Source: G963662605 sp963667005 (GTDB lineage Bacteria; Bacteroidota; Ignavibacteria; Ignavibacteriales; Ignavibacteriaceae). Taken from it: a stretch of 64,000 bases of DNA. The translations under genes were made by a program, and so were the position numbers. The stretch is from assembly GCA_963667005.1 (NCBI GenBank), contig OY762937.1, positions 2,790,001 through 2,854,000 of the forward strand, given 5' to 3'. Positions 18,396-27,030 of this stretch are shown here, piece by piece; position 1 is the stretch's first letter, and every line of letters starts with the position of its first letter. The notes under the pieces are model-generated. The model was not told the origin of the DNA. It ran no database searches and saw only the letters and a program-made list of their open reading frames with translations.

Positions 18396-19244
18396 ATGAA
18401 AATAGGTAAATATCAGCTATATAGCATTGAATCCGGCAGCTTTGCGTTAGATGGCGGAGCGATGTTCGGTGTAGTACCGAAGACGCTTTGGTCCAAAGAA
18501 TATAAAGCAGACGACCTAAATAGAATTAAAGTAGTTACCAGAAACCTCCTTCTTGTATCCGATTCAAAAAAAATATTGATTGATACAGGGAATGGAATAA
18601 ACTGGTCTCCAAAATACAAAGAGATCTATGCGATTGATCAATCCGGGAATTCAATCGAGAGTTCGCTCAAATCTCTTGGTTACTGTTCTGACGATATTAC
18701 AGATATATGGTTGACACATCTTCACTTTGACCATACCGGCGGCTCAACCAAATACGAAGGGGATAAGCTTGTTCCCGCATTTCCTAATGCAAATTACTAC
18801 GTACAGGAAGATAATCTTAGGTGGGCGAGAGAGCAGAGCATAAAAGACAAAGCAAGTTATTTACCGGAAAATTATGAGCCCTTATACAAGGCAGGTGTGC
18901 TGGAACAGAACTTGTCGGAAGACCGTTTCTGGGATGATGAGATTGAGATTATCCGAGTCAATGGGCATACATACGGCCAGCAGATATTTAAGATTTCAGA
19001 CGGGAATGATACAATCTTATTTGGAGGTGATATGTTTCCGACTATAAGTCATATACCGTTGCCATATATCATGGCGTATGATCTGCAGCCGCTTATTACA
19101 CTGGAGGAAAAGAAAAGTTTGCTGAAGACTATATGTGATGAAAATTGGAAAATATTCCTTGAACATGATCCTTCCTGTGTAGCTGCAACAGTAAGACAAA
19201 CCGAGAAGGGTTATTTGGTAAGCGAGAAGTTCAATGTTCTTTAA
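18396..19244 (+). CDS. MBL-fold metallo-hydrolase
   Basis: A 282-residue protein of the metallo-beta-lactamase fold. The zinc motif HxHxDH is present as HLHFDHTGG (about 110-118), followed by a His at NGHTYGQQ near 193, an Asp in GGDMFP near 212 and a His in LEHDPS near 258, which complete a binuclear metal site. The arrangement is like quorum-quenching lactonases and similar hydrolases, but the substrate is not evident. It overlaps the Rieske gene by 11 bases and leads a three-gene unit with queG. Confidence 0.85.
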   Translation: MKIGKYQLYSIESGSFALDGGAMFGVVPKTLWSKEYKADDLNRIKVVTRNLLLVSDSKKILIDTGNGINWSPKYKEIYAIDQSGNSIESSLKSLGYCSDDITDIWLTHLHFDHTGGSTKYEGDKLVPAFPNANYYVQEDNLRWAREQSIKDKASYLPENYEPLYKAGVLEQNLSEDRFWDDEIEIIRVNGHTYGQQIFKISDGNDTILFGGDMFPTISHIPLPYIMAYDLQPLITLEEKKSLLKTICDENWKIFLEHDPSCVAATVRQTEKGYLVSEKFNVL

Positions 19245-19578
19245 TGAGCCCGAACCGGATTTTGAAAAGGTCTGTACTTTAGAGGAACTTCAAGAAAGCC
19301 GGGGACTGAAGTTCACGATTCGGGACATTGATATTGCAGTGTTCAGAATAGAAGATAAAGTATATGCAATAAATAATGTTTGTACGCATCTTCACAAAAG
19401 CATACTCTGTGACGGCTTCATTGAGGATGGATATGTTGCTTGCCCGGCTCATGGCTGGCAGTACAATTTAGCGGATGGGAAAAGGCCGGGCGGCGGGCGA
19501 GGAATCGAATCCTACCCGGTCGAAATCAGAGGTACAGATGTTTTTATTAAAGTATCATCTAAGAAATTCAAATTCTGA
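19234..19578 (+). CDS. Rieske-type [2Fe-2S] ferredoxin
   Basis: A 114-residue protein with one Rieske domain. The cluster ligands are C-x-H in CTHLHK (near 50) and C-x2-H in CPAHGW (near 69), the two-Cys two-His set. No membrane segment is present, so it is a soluble ferredoxin of the type that serves dioxygenases or nitrite reductase-like enzymes. It overlaps the metallo-hydrolase gene upstream and touches queG downstream (TGATG), so it may supply electrons to one of them; this pairing is inference. Confidence 0.88.
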   Translation: MFFNEPEPDFEKVCTLEELQESRGLKFTIRDIDIAVFRIEDKVYAINNVCTHLHKSILCDGFIEDGYVACPAHGWQYNLADGKRPGGGRGIESYPVEIRGTDVFIKVSSKKFKF

Positions 19579-20522
19579 TGTCTGATTTTTTACAATCTAA
19601 AATCATTCAATTCGCAAAGGAAGCCGGTTTCGATCTGGTTGGATTTTCACCGGTCGAAACCCTAGAAATTGAATCCAATAGATTGGAGCGGTGGCTTGAG
19701 GACGGGAAACATGCGGGCATGCATTATATGGAGCGGAACATCGAAAAACGCAGGGATGTTCGAGAACTACTTCCTGATGCACAAAGTGTTATTTCTTTGG
19801 GACTAAATTACTATTCTGACAGGCAGCATGAATCCCAAAATGGTTATGGCAAGATTTCCCGGTATGCCTGGGGGAAGGACTATCATCTAATAATTTGGGA
19901 CAAACTTACTGAAATCATAGAACGTATCAAGGAAATTGATCCGGCTTTTGCGGCAATTTCGTATGTTGATACCGGGCCTGTCATGGACAAAGTCTGGGCG
20001 GTCAAAGGGGGACTTGGCTGGATGGGAAAACACACCAATGTTATCAATCCGGAGATCGGAAGTTGGTTTTTTATTGCAAATATCATATGTAATCATTCAT
20101 TTGATGAATCATTTACAATAACTGACCATTGCGGAACATGTACCGCTTGTATTGATGCCTGTCCCACAAATGCCTTAACGCCATATAATCTTGATGCCCG
20201 TAGATGCATATCGTATTTGACGATTGAAAATAAAGGCGAGATAAGCCCTGAATTTTCCGGCAGGATGGAATACTGGTTATTTGGATGCGATATTTGTCAG
20301 GACGTTTGTCCATGGAATAAACGGTTTTCGAGTGCAACAAATGTAGTGGAATTCATAAGTGCAAAAAGCACTACTTCCTTAAATTTGGATGTGGTTTTGG
20401 ATATGTCTCAGGAGGAATTTAAATCTAAGTTTGCCGAATCACCGATTCTTCGTACCAAACTATCCGGTTTGCAAAGAAATGCCAGATTTTTGAAGAATCA
20501 GGATGAAAAAGAATCAATATAG
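19578..20522 (+). CDS. queG: Epoxyqueuosine reductase QueG
   Basis: A 314-residue protein with the cobalamin-binding N-terminal region of QueG and two C-terminal 4Fe-4S motifs: CGTCTACIDACPTNA (near 187) and CDICQDVCPWN (near 235). The conserved Asp of the active site lies in VDTGPVMDK near 131. QueG uses B12 and iron-sulfur clusters to reduce epoxyqueuosine to queuosine in tRNA wobble positions. Some homologues carry an additional HEAT-repeat domain; this one is of the short form. It is translationally coupled to the Rieske gene. Confidence 0.93.
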   Translation: MSDFLQSKIIQFAKEAGFDLVGFSPVETLEIESNRLERWLEDGKHAGMHYMERNIEKRRDVRELLPDAQSVISLGLNYYSDRQHESQNGYGKISRYAWGKDYHLIIWDKLTEIIERIKEIDPAFAAISYVDTGPVMDKVWAVKGGLGWMGKHTNVINPEIGSWFFIANIICNHSFDESFTITDHCGTCTACIDACPTNALTPYNLDARRCISYLTIENKGEISPEFSGRMEYWLFGCDICQDVCPWNKRFSSATNVVEFISAKSTTSLNLDVVLDMSQEEFKSKFAESPILRTKLSGLQRNARFLKNQDEKESI

Positions 20523-20606
20523 GGTTTTAAGCATCTAATTAGACATGAAACTATTTTTATTTGAATATTTGTTATAAGTATACAGTTTACAATTTATGGA
20601 GAACAA

Positions 20607-21551
20607 ATGGAAAACAATCATTATAAAGTAATTATTATAGGGTCTGGCCCGGCGGGTTTAACCGCTGCATTGTACAACGGAAGAGCTAATCTAAAACCAT
20701 TGATATTTGAAGGTTTACAACCGGGTGGTCAGTTGACTATTACCACTGAAGTTGAGAACTATCCGGGATTTGAGCATGGAATTCAAGGACCGGAGTTGAT
20801 GGATATTATCCGCCGTCAAGCTCTTCGCTTTGGCGCAACTTCTTTATATCAGGAAGTTACAAAGGTTGACTTCTCAAAAAGGCCGTTCGTTGTTGAAAGT
20901 TATGATGAGAAATTTACTGCCGATGCTGTCATTATTTCAACCGGCGCGTCAGCTAAGTTTATCGGATTGGAAAGCGAATCAACGTATATGGGATTCGGTG
21001 TATCGGCTTGCGCAACTTGTGACGGTTTCTTTTTCAAGAATCAGAAGGTTATTGTTGCAGGTGGCGGTGATACGGCTCTTGAAGAAGCCAACTACTTAAC
21101 ACATCATGCATCTGAGGTCACTATTGTGCACAGACGCGATGAGTTCAGGGCTTCTAAAGCGATGGTCGATAAAGTACACAAAAATCCCAAAATAAAATTT
21201 GCCTTAAATAAGGTAATTGAGGAAGTACTGGGCAAAGAGAACAACGGCATTAAATCCATGACCGGAGTAAAACTTCGTGACACCAAAACCGGAGAAATTT
21301 CAGAATTGCAGGCAGATGGACTTTTTGTCGCGATTGGTCATAAACCAAATACTGATCTTTTTAAAGGTGTTTTGGAAATGGACGAGGTAGGTTACCTCAT
21401 AACCAAACCCGGTTCCACTTTTACGAATATCGAAGGTGTTTTTGCTGCCGGTGATGTGGCTGATACGAAATATCGTCAGGCAATTACTGCGGCTGGATCA
21501 GGATGTATGGCTGCTATTGATGCGGAACGCTGGCTGGAAAGTCAGGAATAA
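20607..21551 (+). CDS. trxB: Thioredoxin-disulfide reductase
   Basis: A 314-residue flavoprotein: FAD-binding GSGPAGLTAA at the N-terminus, the redox pair in CATCDG near 137, NADPH-binding GGGDTALEEA near 154 and the C-terminal FAD signature GVFAAGDVAD near 279. All hallmarks of low-molecular-weight TrxB are intact. It passes electrons from NADPH to thioredoxin, which would also feed the peroxiredoxins in this window. GGAGAA precedes the start at good spacing. The gene stands alone, 85 bases after queG. Confidence 0.96.
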   Translation: MENNHYKVIIIGSGPAGLTAALYNGRANLKPLIFEGLQPGGQLTITTEVENYPGFEHGIQGPELMDIIRRQALRFGATSLYQEVTKVDFSKRPFVVESYDEKFTADAVIISTGASAKFIGLESESTYMGFGVSACATCDGFFFKNQKVIVAGGGDTALEEANYLTHHASEVTIVHRRDEFRASKAMVDKVHKNPKIKFALNKVIEEVLGKENNGIKSMTGVKLRDTKTGEISELQADGLFVAIGHKPNTDLFKGVLEMDEVGYLITKPGSTFTNIEGVFAAGDVADTKYRQAITAAGSGCMAAIDAERWLESQE

Positions 21552-21555
21552 AATA

Positions 21556-21645
21556 TGTGAACCGGAGGACATAGCCAACCTCCTTGGAGTATCCACACAG
21601 AGAATATAACCATCATTCTACGCATCATTACTTCTCCGGTTCACA
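21556..21645. ncRNA. Candidate structured RNA element downstream of trxB
   Basis: A perfect 12-bp inverted repeat (21556-21567 with 21634-21645, arms TGTGAACCGGAG and CTCCGGTTCACA) encloses 66 bases. Read as plus-strand RNA, the interior can form two further hairpins: CCAA/TTGG (21575-21578 with 21584-21587) with the loop CCTCC, and AGAAT/ATTCT (21601-21605 with 21615-21619). Together this is a three-way junction. No U-tract follows, so it is not a simple terminator. I do not recognise a known RNA family, and the transcribed strand is not certain. Confidence 0.35.
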
Positions 21646-21705
21646 AAATTCTTTGTCCTTCTAAAAGAACAAAATGCAATAAGTCTTTGGTTCCTTGGAA
21701 TAGAA

Positions 21706-23556
21706 TTATTCTTTGGAAGCTTCTGACTCGTTTGCAGCAGCTTTTGCTGCTAATCTTGCAGTTTTCTTATCTGCTTCAGTCAAATACCGCTTGCGGATAC
21801 GAATCGATTCCGGAGTAACCTCAACAAATTCATCGTCAGTTATCCATTCAATTGCTTGTTCCAGAGTCATGTTTTTGGCAGGCTCAAGACGGATAGCTTC
21901 GTCAGCGCCTGAAGCACGCATATTGGTGAGCTGCTTTGTTTTGGTAACGTTGACGACCATATCATTGCTTCTGGAATTTTCACCGACAACCATACCTTCA
22001 TAGACTTTTGTGGTCGGATCGATGAAGAAAACTGAGCGTTCTTGTAATTTGAACATAGCGTAGCCTGATGCAATTCCTTCGTCCATAGCAATTAAGGCGC
22101 CTCTTTGGCGCTGCGATATTTCACCTTTGTATGGTTCATAGCTATGAAAATTGTGATGGAGAATACCGGTGCCACGGGTATCGGTCATAAACTCCGCACG
22201 ATAGCCGATAAGGCCTCTGGAGGGCACATAAAACTCAATTCTGGTATAATCCTTGAACGTAAGCATATTTTTCATTTCTGCCTTACGTTTGCCAAGCTTC
22301 TCGATAACGATGCCTACAAATTCTTCAGGGACATCTATAATAACATGCTCTACGGGTTCGCAAATAACGTCTAAGATTTTCTTTAAGATTACTTGTGGCT
22401 TGCTGACCATTAATTCATAACCTTCACGACGCATATTTTCGAGCAGGATGCCTAAATGGAGCTCTCCACGTCCGCTGACACGGAATACGTCTGTCGAATC
22501 GGTTATTTCAACCTGTAAACCTACATTGGCCTTCAACTCACGGGAAAGTCTATCTCCAAGATTTCGAGATGTGACATATTTCCCTTCTTTTCCTGCAAAA
22601 GGGGAGGTATTTACCATGAAATTCATCGAAATTCTCGGTTCTTCTACCTTAACACCTGTAATGGCAACCGGCTTTTCCGGACTTGCTAAAGTATCGCCAA
22701 TATCCACGTCTTCAAGTCCTGCAACGGCCACTATATCGCCTGCGTGTGCATCATCAACTTCAACTCTTTTCAGATTATCATATACGTATATTTTCGAAAT
22801 CTTCTCGCTAATCGGGCTGCCTTCCCTCGGGATAAGGACAATGGAGTCTCCGACGGCCAATTGACCGGTATGGATTTTGCCGATTCCGATTCTTCCAAGA
22901 TAATCATTATAATCAATGGCGGATATCAACATCCCAAATGGCTCACCGATTGATGCCTTTGGCGGTGGTATTTTTTCAATAATCGAATCGAGTAAGGGGA
23001 TAAGGTTATCACTCTCGTCTTCAAGATTATATTTTGCAATGCCCTGCTTTGCAATCGCGTAAACAAAGGGAAAATCCAATTGTTCGTCAGTGGCTTCGAG
23101 ACTTTCGAAGAGGTCGAATACTTCATTTAAAACCTCATCGGCTCTGGCATCCTTACGGTCAATTTTATTAATGACAACGATCGGCTTAAGATTTAACTCA
23201 AGCGACTTTTTAAGTACAAACTTTGTCTGAGGAAGGGGACCCTCAGCAGCATCAACCAATAAAAGAACTCCATCCACCATTTTTAAGGTACGCTCAACTT
23301 CACCACCGAAATCCGCGTGCCCCGGAGTATCAATAATATTAATTTTGAAATCTTTGTAATGAACACTTAAATTTTTAGCAAGAATCGTAATTCCACGCTC
23401 ACGTTCCAGAGCGTTGGAATCCATAACCCGTTTCTCAACGTGCTGATTAGCTCTAAAAGCCCCTGTTTGGCGTAAAATATGGTCAACTAATGTTGTTTTG
23501 CCATGATCTACGTGGGCGATAATGGCAATATTTCTTATGAAATTTGAATCTATCAA
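21706..23556 (-). CDS. typA: Ribosome-associated GTPase TypA/BipA
   Basis: A 616-residue translational GTPase. It has the P-loop AHVDHGKTT right at the N-terminus, the G3 motif DTPGHADFGG near 75, G4 NKIDR near 131, then EF-G-like domains and the BipA-specific C-terminal domain with RGTGILHH near 435. The start is taken as TTG 23556, since GAGG lies 5 bases upstream (23562-23565) and the family begins just before the P-loop; a longer form from 23589 would add 11 hydrophobic residues not seen in TypA. TypA helps large-subunit assembly and stress or cold growth. Confidence 0.95.
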   Translation of the reverse strand: MIDSNFIRNIAIIAHVDHGKTTLVDHILRQTGAFRANQHVEKRVMDSNALERERGITILAKNLSVHYKDFKINIIDTPGHADFGGEVERTLKMVDGVLLLVDAAEGPLPQTKFVLKKSLELNLKPIVVINKIDRKDARADEVLNEVFDLFESLEATDEQLDFPFVYAIAKQGIAKYNLEDESDNLIPLLDSIIEKIPPPKASIGEPFGMLISAIDYNDYLGRIGIGKIHTGQLAVGDSIVLIPREGSPISEKISKIYVYDNLKRVEVDDAHAGDIVAVAGLEDVDIGDTLASPEKPVAITGVKVEEPRISMNFMVNTSPFAGKEGKYVTSRNLGDRLSRELKANVGLQVEITDSTDVFRVSGRGELHLGILLENMRREGYELMVSKPQVILKKILDVICEPVEHVIIDVPEEFVGIVIEKLGKRKAEMKNMLTFKDYTRIEFYVPSRGLIGYRAEFMTDTRGTGILHHNFHSYEPYKGEISQRQRGALIAMDEGIASGYAMFKLQERSVFFIDPTTKVYEGMVVGENSRSNDMVVNVTKTKQLTNMRASGADEAIRLEPAKNMTLEQAIEWITDDEFVEVTPESIRIRKRYLTEADKKTARLAAKAAANESEASKE

Positions 23557-23880
23557 AATAACCTCGGTAATAAATAAGAACAAAAACAATGAATCCAGTC
23601 ATAAACGAAACAAAATCTGTCCATGAATAATTCAAAAACTTAAAAACACAGTTACAAATTTACGAAATTTTAGGCTTTTAACTGTATACATTCTGATTAA
23701 AAACAAAAAAAGGAGTAAATAGTAAAAAATGAAAAAAAGGGGAGTGATTAATGACTTTTTTTCTTGACTATTTGTGAAAAACTGTCGAAATTAATTAGCG
23801 CTAAAGTAAACGATTATTTTTAATGTTCTTTAGTCTCAACCTACGCACTTTGGAATCAACCTAACATAGGAAACTGATTT
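23557..23880. other. 324-base intergenic region between typA and the TonB receptor gene
   Basis: This AT-rich region must hold the divergent promoters for typA and the large TonB-dependent receptor. I see a strong ribosome-site-like GGGGAG (23739-23744) six bases before an eight-codon reading frame (23751-23777), and an overlapping 12-codon frame (23729-23767), but nothing conserved that I recognise. A TTGACT at 23764-23769 could be a -35-like element but lacks a convincing -10 partner. No riboswitch or terminator is evident. Confidence 0.5.
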
Positions 23881-26800
23881 ATGAATATTTCTACATCCCT
23901 TAAGTGTTTTATTGTAATCTTGGTTCTTTCATCTATTAACGTTTTTAGTCAGGGCATTATTAAGGGTGTTGTAAAAGACGCCATCACAGGGGATCGGTTA
24001 GTTGGAGCAAATGTTCATCTGGCCGGAACTTCCTTAGGAGCTTCAACAAACATCGAGGGAGAATATAAAATCGTTCTTATTCCTGCCGGCAAATACAAAG
24101 CTAAAATCTCATATATCGGTTACAAGTCTGAAGAAAAGGAAATCACCATTGCAAGTGGTCAAACCATTGTTTATGATGCTGAACTTAAAATGGATATCTT
24201 AATAGGATCCGAGATAGTAGTGACAGGGCAAGCAGTAGGACAAGCCTCCGCTATAAATCAGCAAAAAAATTCCAACACGATTATCAACGTAGTATCCGAA
24301 GAAAAAATTCAATCAATGCCTGATGCAAATGCTGCTGAGGCGATAGGTCGTTTACCGGGTGTGTCAATTCAGCGTTCCGGAGGTGAAGCCAATAAGGTTA
24401 TTTTACGTGGAATGAGTGATCGTTTTTCTGTTGTGACCATAGACGGTGTAAGAATGGCTCCGACTGATGCAGATTCACGAGGTGTGGATTTATCAACTAT
24501 CGCGCAAGGTTCATTAGCGGGCATCGAATTGTACAAAGCGTTAACTCCGGACAAGGATGCTGATGCGATTGCCGGTAGCGTTAATTTGGTTACAAAAAAG
24601 GCACCATCCGAAAGACTGCTGCGTATTGATGCAAAAGGTGCTTATAATAAATTAAAAAATACCACAGATCAATATGATTTCGCGCTACGATATGGCGAAA
24701 GATTTTTTGGTGATATTCTGGGAGTGCAAGTTACTGGAAATATCGAGAAGAAAGATCGTAGCAATGAGCAATACAAACTTACATATGCAACGCCTGATAA
24801 TGCCAAAGGGACGGAACCTCTACATCAAATTACGGATTTTGATCTAATCTATACGCAGGAGATAAGAAAACGTCAGGGTGGTAGTGTGATTTTTGATATT
24901 AATACGCCAGATGATGGTTCTATAAAGATTAGCAATGTCTATAATGGTACCACCAGAAATTATGCCACATATGAGAGACACTATCCGACCGTTGGACAAA
25001 CACTCTCAAATGCCGGCGGTGTTCCATATTCGATTCGCCAAAGAGAACAGGAAATAAATACTTTCAATAGTTCGATACGTGGAGACAATAATTTCTTTGA
25101 TCTAAATTTTTTATGGGGCGGATCATTTGCTCAATCTTTAGGAAAGTTTCCATATGATTTTGAAATGGACTTCTCTGAACCGACAAATCAAGTTGGAGGG
25201 GTTTATACATCTGGCTTCTCGCCGATTCCTGAATCAATCGTCAGAGGTTCAAATCCTGAGTTATTAATTCCTTATTACGTGAATGCATTCGATCAGGCAA
25301 CAACAAGTTATGGTTATTACCGGAACCAAAAAAATCTTGAAAAAGAAAAGACACTTTATTTAGACATCTCAGGGAAATATACAGTCGGTAATGATTTTGC
25401 CGGTGAACTGAAGGGTGGTGCTAAATACCGTTATAAGAACAGAACCAAAACAAGTGAAGAATACGATAGTCAAGATTATCTTTATCCATTAAGTAACTAT
25501 TATGATTTTACCTCCGTAAGTTCAGTCGGGACAAGCGGGGCAACCTTAGTTCATGTACCCGAATTTGCTGGGACAAGGTTTGAATATTTAACCATGAATG
25601 CTGGTAAGCCAACAGTTACCAATTTTATGGATGCCCCATATCAGGGTCGCAATATATTCGGAAATTACTACCTATATCCGTTAATTGATCCTAACGCTAT
25701 TAGAGAATGGTATAGAATTACCCAAAATAGTGCAGGATCGACTTATCCAAGAAAAAACGGAGCGGGTATTTACCAAAAAAACTGGTCGGCAGTAGTTGGG
25801 TATTATGATATAATTGAGCGTCTATCTTCTGCATATATAATGAATACTCTCAATTACAAAGAGTTTGCGACTCTTATTGCCGGTGTCCGTGTTGAGCGAG
25901 AGCAGAATGATTATAATTCCATTTTTATCGGATCTTCAGTAAGTGGATTTTCCTCCGTAGTAGATGAACAATATAAAAAAGCTTCACATACTGAAACTGT
26001 AGTTTTGCCTGGAGCTCATATGGTTATTCGCCCGACAGATTATATGAATGTCAGACTTGCTGCCTATAAAGCATTAGCACGCCCTGATTATAATATGCGG
26101 CTCAATCGTTATTTGTTTATACAAAGCAATACACCGCCAACACTTGATGCTGGTAATCCTAATCTTGTTGCTGCAAAGGCATGGAATTTTGAAGTTAATA
26201 CTTCATTCTTCGGTAATGATTTTGGCCTTGTTACAATATCTGCTTTTTACAAAAATATTACGAACATGTATCACGTTATGTCTAATGCACCTACCATGAA
26301 CGATTCATTACTGAAAGTATTGGGCAGCTCTTATACTGTTCCCGCTAATCAAACAAATACTGTATATGCATTAACCTATCCTTACAATTCAAAAAAACCT
26401 ACAAAGGTTTGGGGCTTTGAATTTGAACATCAGGCCAAGTTCGGATTCCTCCCGGGTCTATGGAAAAATATCGTAATAAGCTATAATGCCTCATTAGTGA
26501 AATCTGAATCATTTCTTTTTGCTTCGCAAAGAGACAGCTTGAAACAAATTACGATACGTACTGTTCGTGGAAAAATTGACACTATTATATCCTATAAGCC
26601 GATTACTACATTCACAGAGCAAAAAAATAAACTTGAAGGTCAACCTGAGTTTTACGGAAACGTGTCAATAGGTTATGATATATGGGGAATTTCAACACGT
26701 CTTTCTTATTTCTATCAAGCTCGTTATACAACGTCGTATTCTCTTAGAGCAATGTCTGATTCTGTTCAGGGAGCCTATAGCCGATTAGACTTTTCACTAA

Positions 26801-26964
26801 AGTATGATTATGATAAGCATCTGACATTCTTGTTAAACGTTAATAATTTGACAAATACTGAGGAGAAAACATTTAGGAAAAATAATGTTGATGGGTGGGA
26901 AATTGTTACATCCAGTCAGAGATATGGAATTACAGGTGATATAGGCGTTCGTTATACATTTTGA
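23881..26964 (+). CDS. TonB-dependent receptor, large (TIGR01782-like)
   Basis: A 1027-residue outer-membrane receptor: signal peptide (about 1-23), carboxypeptidase-like regulatory domain (about 26-110), plug domain (about 135-240) with LPGVSIQRSGGEANKVILRG and YKALTPDKDADAIAG, and a 22-strand-type barrel ending in an aromatic residue (GVRYTF). The DANAAEAIGRLPGV plug start is typical of the Xanthomonas/Caulobacter-type receptor family often tied to polysaccharide or oligosaccharide uptake. No SusD partner is seen; instead a secreted beta-helix-like protein follows 66 bases downstream. The substrate is unknown. Confidence 0.9.
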   Translation: MNISTSLKCFIVILVLSSINVFSQGIIKGVVKDAITGDRLVGANVHLAGTSLGASTNIEGEYKIVLIPAGKYKAKISYIGYKSEEKEITIASGQTIVYDAELKMDILIGSEIVVTGQAVGQASAINQQKNSNTIINVVSEEKIQSMPDANAAEAIGRLPGVSIQRSGGEANKVILRGMSDRFSVVTIDGVRMAPTDADSRGVDLSTIAQGSLAGIELYKALTPDKDADAIAGSVNLVTKKAPSERLLRIDAKGAYNKLKNTTDQYDFALRYGERFFGDILGVQVTGNIEKKDRSNEQYKLTYATPDNAKGTEPLHQITDFDLIYTQEIRKRQGGSVIFDINTPDDGSIKISNVYNGTTRNYATYERHYPTVGQTLSNAGGVPYSIRQREQEINTFNSSIRGDNNFFDLNFLWGGSFAQSLGKFPYDFEMDFSEPTNQVGGVYTSGFSPIPESIVRGSNPELLIPYYVNAFDQATTSYGYYRNQKNLEKEKTLYLDISGKYTVGNDFAGELKGGAKYRYKNRTKTSEEYDSQDYLYPLSNYYDFTSVSSVGTSGATLVHVPEFAGTRFEYLTMNAGKPTVTNFMDAPYQGRNIFGNYYLYPLIDPNAIREWYRITQNSAGSTYPRKNGAGIYQKNWSAVVGYYDIIERLSSAYIMNTLNYKEFATLIAGVRVEREQNDYNSIFIGSSVSGFSSVVDEQYKKASHTETVVLPGAHMVIRPTDYMNVRLAAYKALARPDYNMRLNRYLFIQSNTPPTLDAGNPNLVAAKAWNFEVNTSFFGNDFGLVTISAFYKNITNMYHVMSNAPTMNDSLLKVLGSSYTVPANQTNTVYALTYPYNSKKPTKVWGFEFEHQAKFGFLPGLWKNIVISYNASLVKSESFLFASQRDSLKQITIRTVRGKIDTIISYKPITTFTEQKNKLEGQPEFYGNVSIGYDIWGISTRLSYFYQARYTTSYSLRAMSDSVQGAYSRLDFSLKYDYDKHLTFLLNVNNLTNTEEKTFRKNNVDGWEIVTSSQRYGITGDIGVRYTF

Positions 26965-27030
26965 TTAAAATAGTTTGCGCTCGAAAAACAATAAATACAT
27001 GATTTCATTCATTCACAAAAGGAGTCCTTT

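Noticed and set aside
22448..22864. 138-codon frame antisense to typA
   Set aside because: typA is a clear full-length GTPase gene; the antisense frame is Ser/Pro-rich as expected from complement bias.
23557..23589. Eleven-residue N-terminal extension of TypA
   Set aside because: The family starts close to the P-loop; TTG 23556 has a well-placed GAGG and the extra hydrophobic residues are not seen in TypA proteins.
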